From IMG/VR virus record IMGVR_UViG_3300028364_000014, positions 173,911 to 237,910 of that record: DNA of 64,000 nucleotides. The stretch is one strand, 5' to 3'. Under the pieces are notes generated by a model that was given only the letters and a program-made list of their open reading frames with translations, was not told the DNA's origin and searched no databases. The stretch's first letter is position 1. The number at the start of each line of letters is the position of its first letter. The stretch is from a virus. Below are positions 23,970 through 32,517 of the stretch, piece after piece. The translations under genes were made by a program, and so were the position numbers.

Positions 23970-26900
23970 CTATTCCTGGGGTGCACCACATTTAGCACAC
24001 ACTAATTTAGTCCCATAATGGGCATCATTTACAAACTCCATATCACAACACCCACATTCTTCACCATCAATTTTATTTTCACAAGATCCTTTTAACCAGC
24101 AAGGACCTAAAAGCGCATCAGTCTCCATAGTAATTTTACTAAAGTATTTACCAAAACCATCTATTAAAGAATTAGCTACAAGTTCTCTTACAGCATCTAC
24201 TTGATCATTTCTTACCTCTACAACTACTTCATCATGTACTGTTAATAAAAGTTTTGCATCATAATCACTAGCTTCTAACCTATTCACCGTCAAAATCATC
24301 GCTTCTTTAACAGTGTCGGCATTCGCACCTTGCACCCCTGCGTTTTTAGCCGCTCTTTCAACTGCACGTTGTTTAGTTACCCTATCTGGATGTCCATATG
24401 GGGGTATATTATAATATCTTTTTCTCCCACTTATAGTCTGCGAAAAACCATTTTTAACTGCACCCCGTGCCGCGTGCTCTAAATAAGTTTTAACCCCACT
24501 ATACCGTTCAAAATAAGTATTAATCATATTATCTGCTTCTTTTTCTTTTATTTTAAGTCTAGCTGCCAATCCATATTTTGATAGCCCATAACAATTATGA
24601 ACTACAAACCCATTGGCTGAAAAATACGGGTGCTCATTTACTGATATATCATATACTTTAGCAATACCAACCCTTTTAATGCTTTTAATATCTAAAGGAA
24701 TAATATTATTGGAGTAAATAAAATCTAAAAATTTATCTAATTTGTGCAGTCTTTTAATACATATATTTCCTATAGCATTATTAGTGTATTTACTACAATT
24801 ATATAGTGTATCATAATAAACCCTGTTAGACTTTAAATCACTAGGGATAGATTTAATCATTTTATTTAATATCTTAGATTGATTACGTAATGAATAAGAA
24901 GACTCGTTATATTTACTTTTTACTTTATATTTATTATTTTTGTAAGCCGTTACAAAACCGATATCGTTAATAAATTTTTGCCTAAACTTATTGGTAATTA
25001 TGTCTAATGTATAATATAACTCTCCCGGATAATTTTTTCTTGTTTCTTTTAAAATAGAAGAAACATAACCAAAATTTAAAAACATTAATTGGATATCCTT
25101 TATAAGGGCTATAGATTTACTACTGTATTGAATTTTTACTGTATTACCATTTTTCTTTATAGTACCATCACCCTCCATTAACCAACGTAAAAACATTACT
25201 TGCACATCTTTTTTACTACATTTTACACACTCCGGTACACATACTGAATCTGTTTTTAATTTCTCAGAGTACTTAAAAATACTATACAACCATTCACAAA
25301 ATAATACTGAGTTAATACTATATTGTATTTTTTCAGCACTACTCACTCTTGAAAATCTAGTACTAAACAATTTAACAAATAGTTTATCTATATTTTGTAT
25401 GAATTCTGAAGACGCTTTTTTAGAAAAACAAAAAGACACTAAACTATATTTATCCCTACCTCTAACTTTTATTAAAGAACCTTCTGAAACAAACAGCCCT
25501 AAGAAGGCCGCCCAATCTTTAGTTAGGTATTTAGGTAAATTAAAGTGCTTATAATTCGTATTTTTTTGCACATCAAATTTATCATACTTATATAAACTAT
25601 TATTAAATAAATTAGAATTATTTTTTATACAAAGTTGCTCTGTACTAATATCAATATCTTTTAATTTTTTATCTACATAGTTCCCCTCCTTATCAATAAC
25701 CTTCATTACATGATCTAAGGTAGTTTTTAATGTATATCCAAATTGGGTTTCAATTTCGAATACTTCTTTTTTGCCCATATATCTATGAGCTTTTACACTA
25801 TTAGACCCTTTATCGTGAGATACCACATCACCTATTTCTACGTCTTTAATTGCTTTAATCCCACTATCCGTGATAATCTCAGTATCTCCATGAATACAAA
25901 GACCAAAATTAATTGCTTTAGCCTTACTTCTACTATCATGCTTAACTTCCTCTATAGGAATACTAAATACTTCAGAAGCAGTTCTAGTATGTAAGTCGAT
26001 CCCATGAGCATAACACTCAATAAAAACAGGATCTTCTGAAAGATTACCAAGAATCCTAAGCTCGGCACCAGACATATCTGCAGTAACTAAACTATACCCT
26101 GGCTTAGCGATAAAACAACTTCTAAATCTTTGTTTCTTTGGTATATTCTGTAAATTTGGAGCACTAGAACTCATACGCCCAGTTTGTACCATCTGCCTAA
26201 AACGAGTATGAAGTCTACCAGTTAAAGGATGAATCTTTTCTAGCAACGTTTCACCGTACGTAGACATTAATTTATTAAGTTTTCTATAAGAAAGAATTTT
26301 TTCAATAATAGGGATATCTTTATACTTTTCTAGTGAGCTGGCAGAAGTACTATCTAGTTTTACCCCTTGAGTTCTTAGTGCTTTTAATAATTGGGAAGGG
26401 CTATCTATATTAACAACAGGTATACCAAATAATATATTTTGTCCATGGTCAGTAGATAATAACTGATTGATGTCTTCTTGAGCCTCATCACGTTCTTGCT
26501 CAATATCTTTCATCATTATTCGCCACTTATCTATATCTAATGTTATCCCATTTAACTCCATCTCACACATTGGTTTAGTAAACTCAAACTCTAATCTACA
26601 AACATTATCAAATCCTTCCGCGTGTATACGAGGTAATTGTAATTCTCTAATTAAAGCAAGAATCGCAACATCATTAGCAGCGTATTCAATCTGGTAAGGT
26701 TTAAACACCTGATTATAATCCTGAAAAGTTCCGCCAGGCTCTTTAGCCATAGAAAGACCTAAATATTTTTTAACTAGGTCCTTCAAACTAGCTCCCTTCG
26801 CATTAACTCCTAAATTAAATAACTGCTCTACCAGCATAGTATCATAAATATTCTCAAGATAGTACCCAGCGTGTACCTTTAACATTTTCATATCAAATAC

Positions 26901-27200
26901 AGCATTCTGTAATAATTTAAGTATCTTAGGATTATTAAGAACTGGTGCCAATTGGTCAAGATGTACAGTTGAATGTTCTGTGTCACTTCTCACATCAAAA
27001 ACAAATGACTTATTTGGAATACCTATTTGTACTAAAACAATCTTCTTTGTATAAGGGTCAAAACCTGTTGTTTCTGTATCTACCTCTATCATAGGATGTC
27101 TAAGAATCTCAGCTATTACTGAGGCTACATCCTCTGCCCTAGTAATATAAGCAAAGTTCGGCTTAGGTAGAAAAAATTCTTCTACATCAAAAGTACTCAT
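23970..27200 (-). CDS. polA: Family A DNA polymerase with 3'-5' exonuclease, intein-containing
   Basis: 1076 residues including a 435-residue intein (435-869); about 641 remain after splicing. The proofreading exonuclease is intact: EVDTETTG (Asp41, Glu43), VFDMKML (Asp103), YAANDVAI (Asp177). No 5'-3' exonuclease domain. Polymerase motifs: A TADMSGAELRILG (Asp375; the usual YSQIE is MSGAE), B RSKAKAINFGL-CYG split by the intein, C LLTVHDEVVVEV. A Cys-rich tail (CENKIDGEECGCC, CAKC) may bind zinc. It is the replicative polymerase, working with the clamp loader gene just upstream. Confidence 0.95.
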   Translation of the reverse strand: MSTFDVEEFFLPKPNFAYITRAEDVASVIAEILRHPMIEVDTETTGFDPYTKKIVLVQIGIPNKSFVFDVRSDTEHSTVHLDQLAPVLNNPKILKLLQNAVFDMKMLKVHAGYYLENIYDTMLVEQLFNLGVNAKGASLKDLVKKYLGLSMAKEPGGTFQDYNQVFKPYQIEYAANDVAILALIRELQLPRIHAEGFDNVCRLEFEFTKPMCEMELNGITLDIDKWRIMMKDIEQERDEAQEDINQLLSTDHGQNILFGIPVVNIDSPSQLLKALRTQGVKLDSTSASSLEKYKDIPIIEKILSYRKLNKLMSTYGETLLEKIHPLTGRLHTRFRQMVQTGRMSSSAPNLQNIPKKQRFRSCFIAKPGYSLVTADMSGAELRILGNLSEDPVFIECYAHGIDLHTRTASEVFSIPIEEVKHDSRSKAKAINFGLCIHGDTEIITDSGIKAIKDVEIGDVVSHDKGSNSVKAHRYMGKKEVFEIETQFGYTLKTTLDHVMKVIDKEGNYVDKKLKDIDISTEQLCIKNNSNLFNNSLYKYDKFDVQKNTNYKHFNLPKYLTKDWAAFLGLFVSEGSLIKVRGRDKYSLVSFCFSKKASSEFIQNIDKLFVKLFSTRFSRVSSAEKIQYSINSVLFCEWLYSIFKYSEKLKTDSVCVPECVKCSKKDVQVMFLRWLMEGDGTIKKNGNTVKIQYSSKSIALIKDIQLMFLNFGYVSSILKETRKNYPGELYYTLDIITNKFRQKFINDIGFVTAYKNNKYKVKSKYNESSYSLRNQSKILNKMIKSIPSDLKSNRVYYDTLYNCSKYTNNAIGNICIKRLHKLDKFLDFIYSNNIIPLDIKSIKRVGIAKVYDISVNEHPYFSANGFVVHNCYGLSKYGLAARLKIKEKEADNMINTYFERYSGVKTYLEHAARGAVKNGFSQTISGRKRYYNIPPYGHPDRVTKQRAVERAAKNAGVQGANADTVKEAMILTVNRLEASDYDAKLLLTVHDEVVVEVRNDQVDAVRELVANSLIDGFGKYFSKITMETDALLGPCWLKGSCENKIDGEECGCCDMEFVNDAHYGTKLVCAKCGAPQE
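24594..25898 (-). mobile_element. LAGLIDADG intein in DNA polymerase
   Basis: 435 residues inserted in the polymerase O-helix (motif B) between NFGL and CYGLSKYG. It begins CIHGDTEIITDSG and ends with a canonical NGFVVHN before Cys. The B block with LKTTLDHVMKV is present. The endonuclease motifs are LGLFVSEGS and LRWLMEGDG, both with acidic residues, so it looks active. The site codes for residues that contact the incoming nucleotide, so splicing is essential for polymerase function. Confidence 0.95.
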
Positions 27201-27203
27201 AAG

Positions 27204-28259
27204 TTATCCTCTCATTATTTTAGTTATCTTGTAGAAATAATTCACTAAGATATGGTGTGCAGGTTTTCCTGTATAAAGTATAGGAGTTGTGATTACATCT
27301 AAAACAGCAGAAAGCTTGTCGCCCTCAGTAGTAGTCTTGCACCACTTTAAACGGGCAGTAAAAAATCCAGCAGTAGCAATTCTAATTTGTTCTTCTGGAA
27401 TACTTTTTAACTTTGTTAATATGGCGACAGCATCTTTAAATTTTCTACCATAAAGGCACTTACCTATTTCCATTATATTAGGATGCTCTTCGTCCAAAGC
27501 GTGATTCTCTAGTATAAGCTTCACATTTTCAAGCTCCCAACTTTCTTCGTCAATTACCTTTTTTAAATTAGCAATTGCCTCTCTTGGGACACCTTTAGCT
27601 GTAGCAACTATGTACTCCACAATATCAAGCTTATAAGTAATACCCTCAAAATCACAAATATTAATGAGGGCACCTCTAATTAAATCATCTGTCATATACC
27701 CAAAATGCATATTAATATTTCTGCCTGTGAACTCAACTAAAAGTTTTTCAGGTTTATTAGTACAAAAAATAAAATACACATGGCTAAATCCATCTTCAAT
27801 TTTCTTAAGTAATAAATCCTGAGCAGCAGTAGTAAGTTTATGTGCCTCATCAAAAATTAAAACTTTATTTCTACTCATAACAGGACTATATGAAAGATCT
27901 TGTGTTATCTTGTCTACTGAATCCTTACCCCCAGCCTCACCCACATTAATTTCAAGTACGTCAAAACTAGCGTGGTTTAATATACTCACACAACTGTCGC
28001 AAGTTAAACACGGCTCGGCTGTTGAACCTTCTTTTATTGACTCACAATTTAATCCAAGAGCAACTACTCTAGCGGCAGTAGTTTTCCCACACCCTGAAGG
28101 ACCAGTAAGTAATAAATTATGCGGTGTAGTCCCCTTAGTAAGATTATTTTTAATAATTTTTTTATTTATTTCTTGCCCGATAACTTCATCTATTGTGCAA
28201 GGTCTATAAATAGTAATTAAATCGTTTGCTCCACTTTCTGTCATTCTTCTAATTAACAT
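27204..28259 (-). CDS. DnaX-like clamp loader ATPase
   Basis: 351 residues. Walker A GPSGCGKT at 53-60, zinc-binding Cys C72, C84, C87 and C90 (PCLTCDSC) as in bacterial gamma/tau, Walker B LIFDEAH near 129, then a sensor-1-like strand FIFCTN. It loads the sliding clamp (gene at 55290). The protein is the only clamp-loader subunit in the window, so it may form the whole loader or combine with another subunit elsewhere. ATG with AAGGAG, downstream of the promoter at 28297-28324; four bases separate it from the polymerase gene. Confidence 0.9.
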   Translation of the reverse strand: MLIRRMTESGANDLITIYRPCTIDEVIGQEINKKIIKNNLTKGTTPHNLLLTGPSGCGKTTAARVVALGLNCESIKEGSTAEPCLTCDSCVSILNHASFDVLEINVGEAGGKDSVDKITQDLSYSPVMSRNKVLIFDEAHKLTTAAQDLLLKKIEDGFSHVYFIFCTNKPEKLLVEFTGRNINMHFGYMTDDLIRGALINICDFEGITYKLDIVEYIVATAKGVPREAIANLKKVIDEESWELENVKLILENHALDEEHPNIMEIGKCLYGRKFKDAVAILTKLKSIPEEQIRIATAGFFTARLKWCKTTTEGDKLSAVLDVITTPILYTGKPAHHILVNYFYKITKIMRG

Positions 28260-28296
28260 TATTACTCCTTTTATTTCTTGGTCATAAGGTTAATAT

Positions 28297-28324
28297 AATA
28301 TAATACATAAAACTAATTTGTCAA
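28297..28324 (-). promoter_or_regulatory. Sigma-70-type promoter
   Basis: Minus strand TTGACA (28319-28324), 16-base spacer, TATATT (28297-28302), just after the stop codon of the KdsC-like gene. It drives the clamp loader, polymerase and downstream genes. Confidence 0.87.
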
Positions 28325-28330
28325 GTTATT

Positions 28331-28831
28331 TTACATTAACCTCAGTCTTCTATCTATTTCAGGAGTTAATAAATGGAGCACATCAGATAATACACCCTTA
28401 CCTTCTGAACAGTTTATCATTTCACTATTATCAACTTTAAATAATCCTTTAGGAGCACTAATAGTATAACAGCTAGCTTCAGCTAAATTCATACATTCTA
28501 TATCAGATAACTTACTTCCAATGTACAGTAAGTCCTCAGGCTGCATATTATATCTTGGTAATATATTACTTGTTAAAATCTTACGTTTCGAATCTCTAGA
28601 TTTTACGTAGAAGAAAGGAATACTCCTTTTCTGCATAACCCCTAAAGATATATTAGGGTCGGTAGAAAGAAAAACAAAAGTAAATACCTTTTTTAACTCA
28701 TTAATAGCCTCAAAGTCCCTTTCGCAGTAATTTTTAAACAATACATTATTTAAATTATCCAAAGCTAATACACCATCAGTTATAATCCCGTCTACCTCAC
28801 TAACTATTATATCTATTTTAGTTAAATCCAT
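28331..28831 (-). CDS. KdsC-like HAD protein with altered catalytic motifs
   Basis: 166 residues, the size of KdsC (3-deoxy-octulosonate 8-phosphate phosphatase). The overall KdsC pattern is clear: VDGIITDGVL near the N-terminus, YVKSRDSKRK in the middle, DLLYIGSKLSD, then SCYTISAP. But motif I reads E-V-D where the nucleophile Asp is Glu12, and motif IV has Ser at residue 106 in place of the first Asp of GDDxxD. It may be a non-catalytic relative or act on another substrate. It closes the sugar-enzyme block. Confidence 0.7.
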   Translation of the reverse strand: MDLTKIDIIVSEVDGIITDGVLALDNLNNVLFKNYCERDFEAINELKKVFTFVFLSTDPNISLGVMQKRSIPFFYVKSRDSKRKILTSNILPRYNMQPEDLLYIGSKLSDIECMNLAEASCYTISAPKGLFKVDNSEMINCSEGKGVLSDVLHLLTPEIDRRLRLM

Positions 28832-28836
28832 TATAT

Positions 28837-29016
28837 TTAATCTCCAATATTATACTTTTCTTTAACCCTTCTAAGTTTTAAGAGTACCTCTTCTTTTTCT
28901 CTATTAATACGTGCTGAATACTCTCTTAAAACAACTCCAGCCCGTAGGCTTAATTCTTTGGTCTTTTGTAATTTTTTAAGCTGTTCATCTGTATAACCAT
29001 ATTTATTTTTGCCCAT
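28837..29016 (-). CDS. Small basic helical protein
   Basis: 59 residues beginning MGKNKYGYTDEQLKKLQKTK and ending KLRRVKEKYNIGD; almost all helix, strongly basic. GAGGT lies six bases before the ATG. It fits exactly between the RmlD-like gene and the KdsC-like gene, leaving three bases to one and five to the other, so it is probably real. Function unknown. Confidence 0.65.
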   Translation of the reverse strand: MGKNKYGYTDEQLKKLQKTKELSLRAGVVLREYSARINREKEEVLLKLRRVKEKYNIGD

Positions 29017-29019
29017 AGT

Positions 29020-29958
29020 TTACCTCTTCTTTATTCCTGTAGGACTAACTTCCTTCAAACGTCTACCGCATTTATTACAATTTACTCTCTTTTGAAAACC
29101 ATCAATTACTTCTTTACCACAACTACTACATACGTAATTTACTTCCAAATTTTCGTAAACCAATTGATTCATTTTTAAAAACTCTTTTTGTTCTTTTAAT
29201 TGCGTCATTAATTCTGAAATTTTAAAATCAATATCAGGGATAATAGTTGCTAGTGTTCTATCACAAAGAGACGAAGTCTCAATAGGTATAACTTTAATAT
29301 TTAAATCATAAACTTTTGAAATCATTTTTACCAACTCATATTTTGATACAGAAGATGGTGAGTAAATATGTCTTACACCGCACCAAAATAAATCATGTTT
29401 AATTATTTTTTCACATATTTTCGCAAACTGAAGACAAGTAATCCCATTCCAATAATGATTAGTAAAACCATTTACTTTTTTATTTTTGTTTGACTTTACC
29501 CATTCTAATAAAGAAAGTTTATTATTTATCTCTTCCCCTAGGATTGATGTACGTATTACAGTAGAATTAAGAGGCTCACCTAATGATTTTGACTTACCAT
29601 AGTCATCTAAAGAAGTATGATCCGAAACTTCTGTGTAACTCCCTTCTGAGCCATCAAACACACAATCTGATGTAGGATGAATTAACTTAGCTTCCCTATT
29701 GTAACAAAACTCTTGTACCTTCAAAGGAAATGCAGTATTAATTATAGAAAATTGTTGTTGACTAGTATTACCCCTCTGCGGAATCCTTCCTATACAATTT
29801 ATAACTACATCACCACTTTTAACATCCAGTTCATATAAACTATTGTCATCAGCCCTCAAAGTTTGTCTCGTTGTGCCGATGGTATTAAAGTTTTTTTTCA
29901 AATAGGTATATACATATCTTCCTAACATACCGTTTTTACCTAAAACTATAATTTTCAT
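29020..29958 (-). CDS. RmlD-like NAD(P)-dependent sugar reductase with zinc ribbon
   Basis: 312 residues. An N-terminal Rossmann motif GKNGMLGRY and the short-chain dehydrogenase active site YGKSKSLGE place it with dTDP-4-dehydrorhamnose reductases (RmlD/StrL) and related sugar reductases. HPTSDCVFDG matches the STDYVFDG segment of RmlD. The final 45 residues add a zinc ribbon (CSSCGK ... CNKCGR) not found in ordinary RmlD. It overlaps the dehydratase gene by an ATGA junction; together with the epimerase at 36735 it could reduce a 4-keto UDP-sugar. Confidence 0.8.
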   Translation of the reverse strand: MKIIVLGKNGMLGRYVYTYLKKNFNTIGTTRQTLRADDNSLYELDVKSGDVVINCIGRIPQRGNTSQQQFSIINTAFPLKVQEFCYNREAKLIHPTSDCVFDGSEGSYTEVSDHTSLDDYGKSKSLGEPLNSTVIRTSILGEEINNKLSLLEWVKSNKNKKVNGFTNHYWNGITCLQFAKICEKIIKHDLFWCGVRHIYSPSSVSKYELVKMISKVYDLNIKVIPIETSSLCDRTLATIIPDIDFKISELMTQLKEQKEFLKMNQLVYENLEVNYVCSSCGKEVIDGFQKRVNCNKCGRRLKEVSPTGIKKR

Positions 29959-32045
29959 ACTAAAAATCCCCCATTATTAAGCAACTTCGTTAAGTATTCT
30001 TGGGACTGTACATCGTCAGAAGAAGAAAAACTATCAAAAAGCACTTTAGGTTTTGAGCTTAAATGACTATAGTCTCTACCCATATCAAGCTCTGGCAACA
30101 TAATGTAATAATCCTCATTAAACACATGTGCTCTATGCGACTCATGCTCAGAAATTAAAACCTCGTGTTTCTTTTCTCCTTCACGTAAACCTATTATATC
30201 TATTGAAGTATGTTCATTACCGTAATGATTTATTAACACTTTAGCTAAATCACCGATATAGAACCTAGGCATATTCATTACAAACGTCTCTCCACCCACA
30301 CTATTTTCTGTGGCCTGAAATAATAAAGTTATAGCCTCAGGCAGTGTAAGAAAAAATCTTGTCATGTCAGCATCTGTGACTGTTATTTTATTAAACTGTT
30401 TTATCTGATCTATAAACAAAGGTACTACACTTCCATTAGACCCAAGCACATTACCACCTCTAATGCACACGAAGTCTGTATCTTTAGATAATGTGTTGGC
30501 ATGAATGATTAATTTTTCTCCTACGGCTTTTGTGAAACCATAGGTGTTGGTTGGGGCTACAGCCTTATCTGTACTAACATCAATGACCTTCTTTATCTTA
30601 TGTTTAATAGCTGAATTTATCACATTTATTGTACCAGTTATATTAGTTTTTATAGCTTCCTGTGGCTGATTTTCACATACAGGTACATGTTTTAGGGCTG
30701 CACAATTATGTGTAGCATAACCATACACATTGTAGGTATGATCTCCAGATACACTTAAATTATATACTACGACCTTTTTCTTTTTTTTACTTACGCTTTT
30801 GACAAGATAAAAAATATAATCATCAGTTATAAAATGTTTATAACTATTGGTTGAGCCATCAACATAAAAATTTTTATTTTTATTACTACTACCTATAGAA
30901 ATTTGATAAGTTTGTTTAAGATTTTCTTTTTTAACAGTTCTTCCACCTATAATTAAATCTTTTTTCGCTCTTGGTAATTTCATAAACCCTGTAGGAATAT
31001 TAATCATGCCAAACAATAATCTTAATTGATATGCCAAATTTTCAGATACTGTAGACATTTTACCATTAGAATAACACCCATCACCACAGAAGTACCCTAG
31101 CAATAACTGTTCAATTTTATTCATATCTTTTAATTTAAAAACCCACGATGGAATTATTTTATTTTCTGCCCCTTTACCAAACTCTTCAAATTTTTTTACT
31201 ATGTCTTTACCACACACCGTAATGGTACAAGAATTGTGATTAGTGTAGTAACGACTTCCTTTTTTTCCAAAATTTTCCAATAAAATATTTTCAACATCAG
31301 TAAGATAATCATCTTCTTTACTGTTAAAAGTAAATCTAACCGCATATTTACGTAAGTCTCCTTCCGCAAGGTAATATCCGAACAACCTCATCATTGCACT
31401 GTTATATTTTGTGTCTTCAGAATTTATTCTTACCTTTGGTATCGCAATATAATCACCTTTTTGTATTTCACCTGCCTTAATCCACTCAGCGCTATCTTTT
31501 TTATAATGTTCTGGGCATTCTCCCTTTAATTTATTATTACATGCAGGAGAACACGCAGTTCTATATGATTTTGGACACTGTTTAGAAGGTTTCCATACAA
31601 AATGTGTATGATCACTTGTAGATGTTATAGGAATATTAGAAAAATAAGAAGCAACATCTACCATCTCTTCATCAATTTTACGACTTATTAAGTTTTCAAC
31701 TTTATTTAGTCGCCCATCAGATGAAAAAACATAATCATTTATTTTAACATCCTCTATATTTTTAACTTCATTTTCACAAACAACTTTAGTTTTAACTGGA
31801 AAACAATGATACACATAATCTATACCCATACTAAATAATCTATCAATAGCTTCTGCATCTCTAACATCTCCTATTATAAACTTAAGTCTATCATCATTGA
31901 ACTTTCTATCAGTAGTCACTTGAGCTAATTCCCCTCTTGACAATAATATAATCATCTTTGGATCTTTGTCAAGCAACTGCTTTGTTAATTCATGAGCCCA
32001 TGAACCTGTCCCACCTGTAATCAATATTGTTTTATCTTTAAACAT
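29955..32045 (-). CDS. UDP-sugar 4,6-dehydratase (CapD/PseB/FnlA type), intein-containing
   Basis: 696 residues including a 367-residue intein (81-447); about 329 remain, the normal size for soluble CapE/FnlA or PseB enzymes. Evidence: ITGGTGSWAHEL, IIGDVRD, YVYH-CAALKHVP split by the intein, DVSTDKAVAPTNTYGFTKA (Thr, and Tyr-x-x-x-Lys), RGGNVLGSNGSVVPLF and MTRFFLTL. These use NAD(P) to turn UDP-GlcNAc into a 4-keto-6-deoxy sugar. Gene order dehydratase-reductase plus a 2-epimerase nearby recalls the UDP-L-FucNAc/L-QuiNAc routes. Two exact consensus promoters lie close to its 5' end, one inside it. Confidence 0.88.
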   Translation of the reverse strand: MFKDKTILITGGTGSWAHELTKQLLDKDPKMIILLSRGELAQVTTDRKFNDDRLKFIIGDVRDAEAIDRLFSMGIDYVYHCFPVKTKVVCENEVKNIEDVKINDYVFSSDGRLNKVENLISRKIDEEMVDVASYFSNIPITSTSDHTHFVWKPSKQCPKSYRTACSPACNNKLKGECPEHYKKDSAEWIKAGEIQKGDYIAIPKVRINSEDTKYNSAMMRLFGYYLAEGDLRKYAVRFTFNSKEDDYLTDVENILLENFGKKGSRYYTNHNSCTITVCGKDIVKKFEEFGKGAENKIIPSWVFKLKDMNKIEQLLLGYFCGDGCYSNGKMSTVSENLAYQLRLLFGMINIPTGFMKLPRAKKDLIIGGRTVKKENLKQTYQISIGSSNKNKNFYVDGSTNSYKHFITDDYIFYLVKSVSKKKKKVVVYNLSVSGDHTYNVYGYATHNCAALKHVPVCENQPQEAIKTNITGTINVINSAIKHKIKKVIDVSTDKAVAPTNTYGFTKAVGEKLIIHANTLSKDTDFVCIRGGNVLGSNGSVVPLFIDQIKQFNKITVTDADMTRFFLTLPEAITLLFQATENSVGGETFVMNMPRFYIGDLAKVLINHYGNEHTSIDIIGLREGEKKHEVLISEHESHRAHVFNEDYYIMLPELDMGRDYSHLSSKPKVLFDSFSSSDDVQSQEYLTKLLNNGGFLV
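30705..31805 (-). mobile_element. LAGLIDADG intein in a nucleotide-sugar dehydratase
   Basis: 367 residues between YVYH and CAALKHVP, where normal enzymes have HAAALK. It begins CFPVKTKVVC and ends canonically GYATHN before Cys. Block B includes TSTSDHTHF. The LAGLIDADG motifs are LFGYYLAEGD and LLLGYFCGDG. A Cys cluster (CPKSYRTACSPACNNKLKGEC is the region, residues 157-177) could bind zinc, an unusual feature for an intein. Confidence 0.92.
31945..31972 (-). promoter_or_regulatory. Consensus promoter inside the sugar dehydratase gene
   Basis: Minus strand TTGACA (31967-31972), 16-base spacer, TATATT (31945-31950). It lies in codons 25-34 of the dehydratase, with the same geometry as the intergenic promoters. 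Transcripts would begin upstream of the intein and cover the downstream RmlD- and KdsC-like genes. Confidence 0.65.
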
Positions 32046-32514
32046 TGTATACTCCTACAAAATAATTATCCAAACCAGTTAAACCAGTAATTCTATTCCA
32101 TCCTATAAAATCGTCTGTAACCCAAAGAGATTTATGATGATCGTACTCATTTTTATAACACCACAACTTAGGATTATTTACATTTATTGAATTATCCGTC
32201 CACCATAATGGTGTCAATAATATAATATTTCTACATGTAATATTTTTTGCTTGTTCTAATATAATACATCCCCGCTCTTTGTCAAGGTGCTCTATAAAAT
32301 CTATCATTAATACGACATCAAAACTATTTTTCAAAAAAGGTAAATCTTTTTCTGTTAAATCTAATAAAATATCAGGATTAACCTTGTCCCAAGCATCTAA
32401 CGTAATTACTTTATTACATACTAAATCAGAAGAACGTCGCTTGTCTCCACATCCTACATCAATAACATTATCTTCCTTCTGTACATAAGCCTTAATCAAA
32501 TCATTTATATTCAT
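32038..32514 (-). CDS. SAM-dependent methyltransferase (type 11-like)
   Basis: 158 residues. Motif I VIDVGCGDKRR at about 18-28, an acidic strand end TLDAWD, motif IV FDVVLMIDFIEHLD with the His of methyltransferase type 11 proteins. It is short, lacking a separate substrate domain; such proteins in sugar clusters often methylate a glycan end. It overlaps the dehydratase start by eight bases and contains a consensus promoter. Confidence 0.75.
   Translation of the reverse strand: MNINDLIKAYVQKEDNVIDVGCGDKRRSSDLVCNKVITLDAWDKVNPDILLDLTEKDLPFLKNSFDVVLMIDFIEHLDKERGCIILEQAKNITCRNIILLTPLWWTDNSINVNNPKLWCYKNEYDHHKSLWVTDDFIGWNRITGLTGLDNYFVGVYNV
32258..32285 (-). promoter_or_regulatory. Consensus promoter inside a methyltransferase gene
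   Basis: Minus strand TTGACA (32280-32285), 16-base spacer, TATATT (32258-32263), within the codons for the DKERGCIILEQ region of the methyltransferase. It could drive the dehydratase gene 200 bases downstream. Confidence 0.65.
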
Positions 32515-32517
32515 AGT

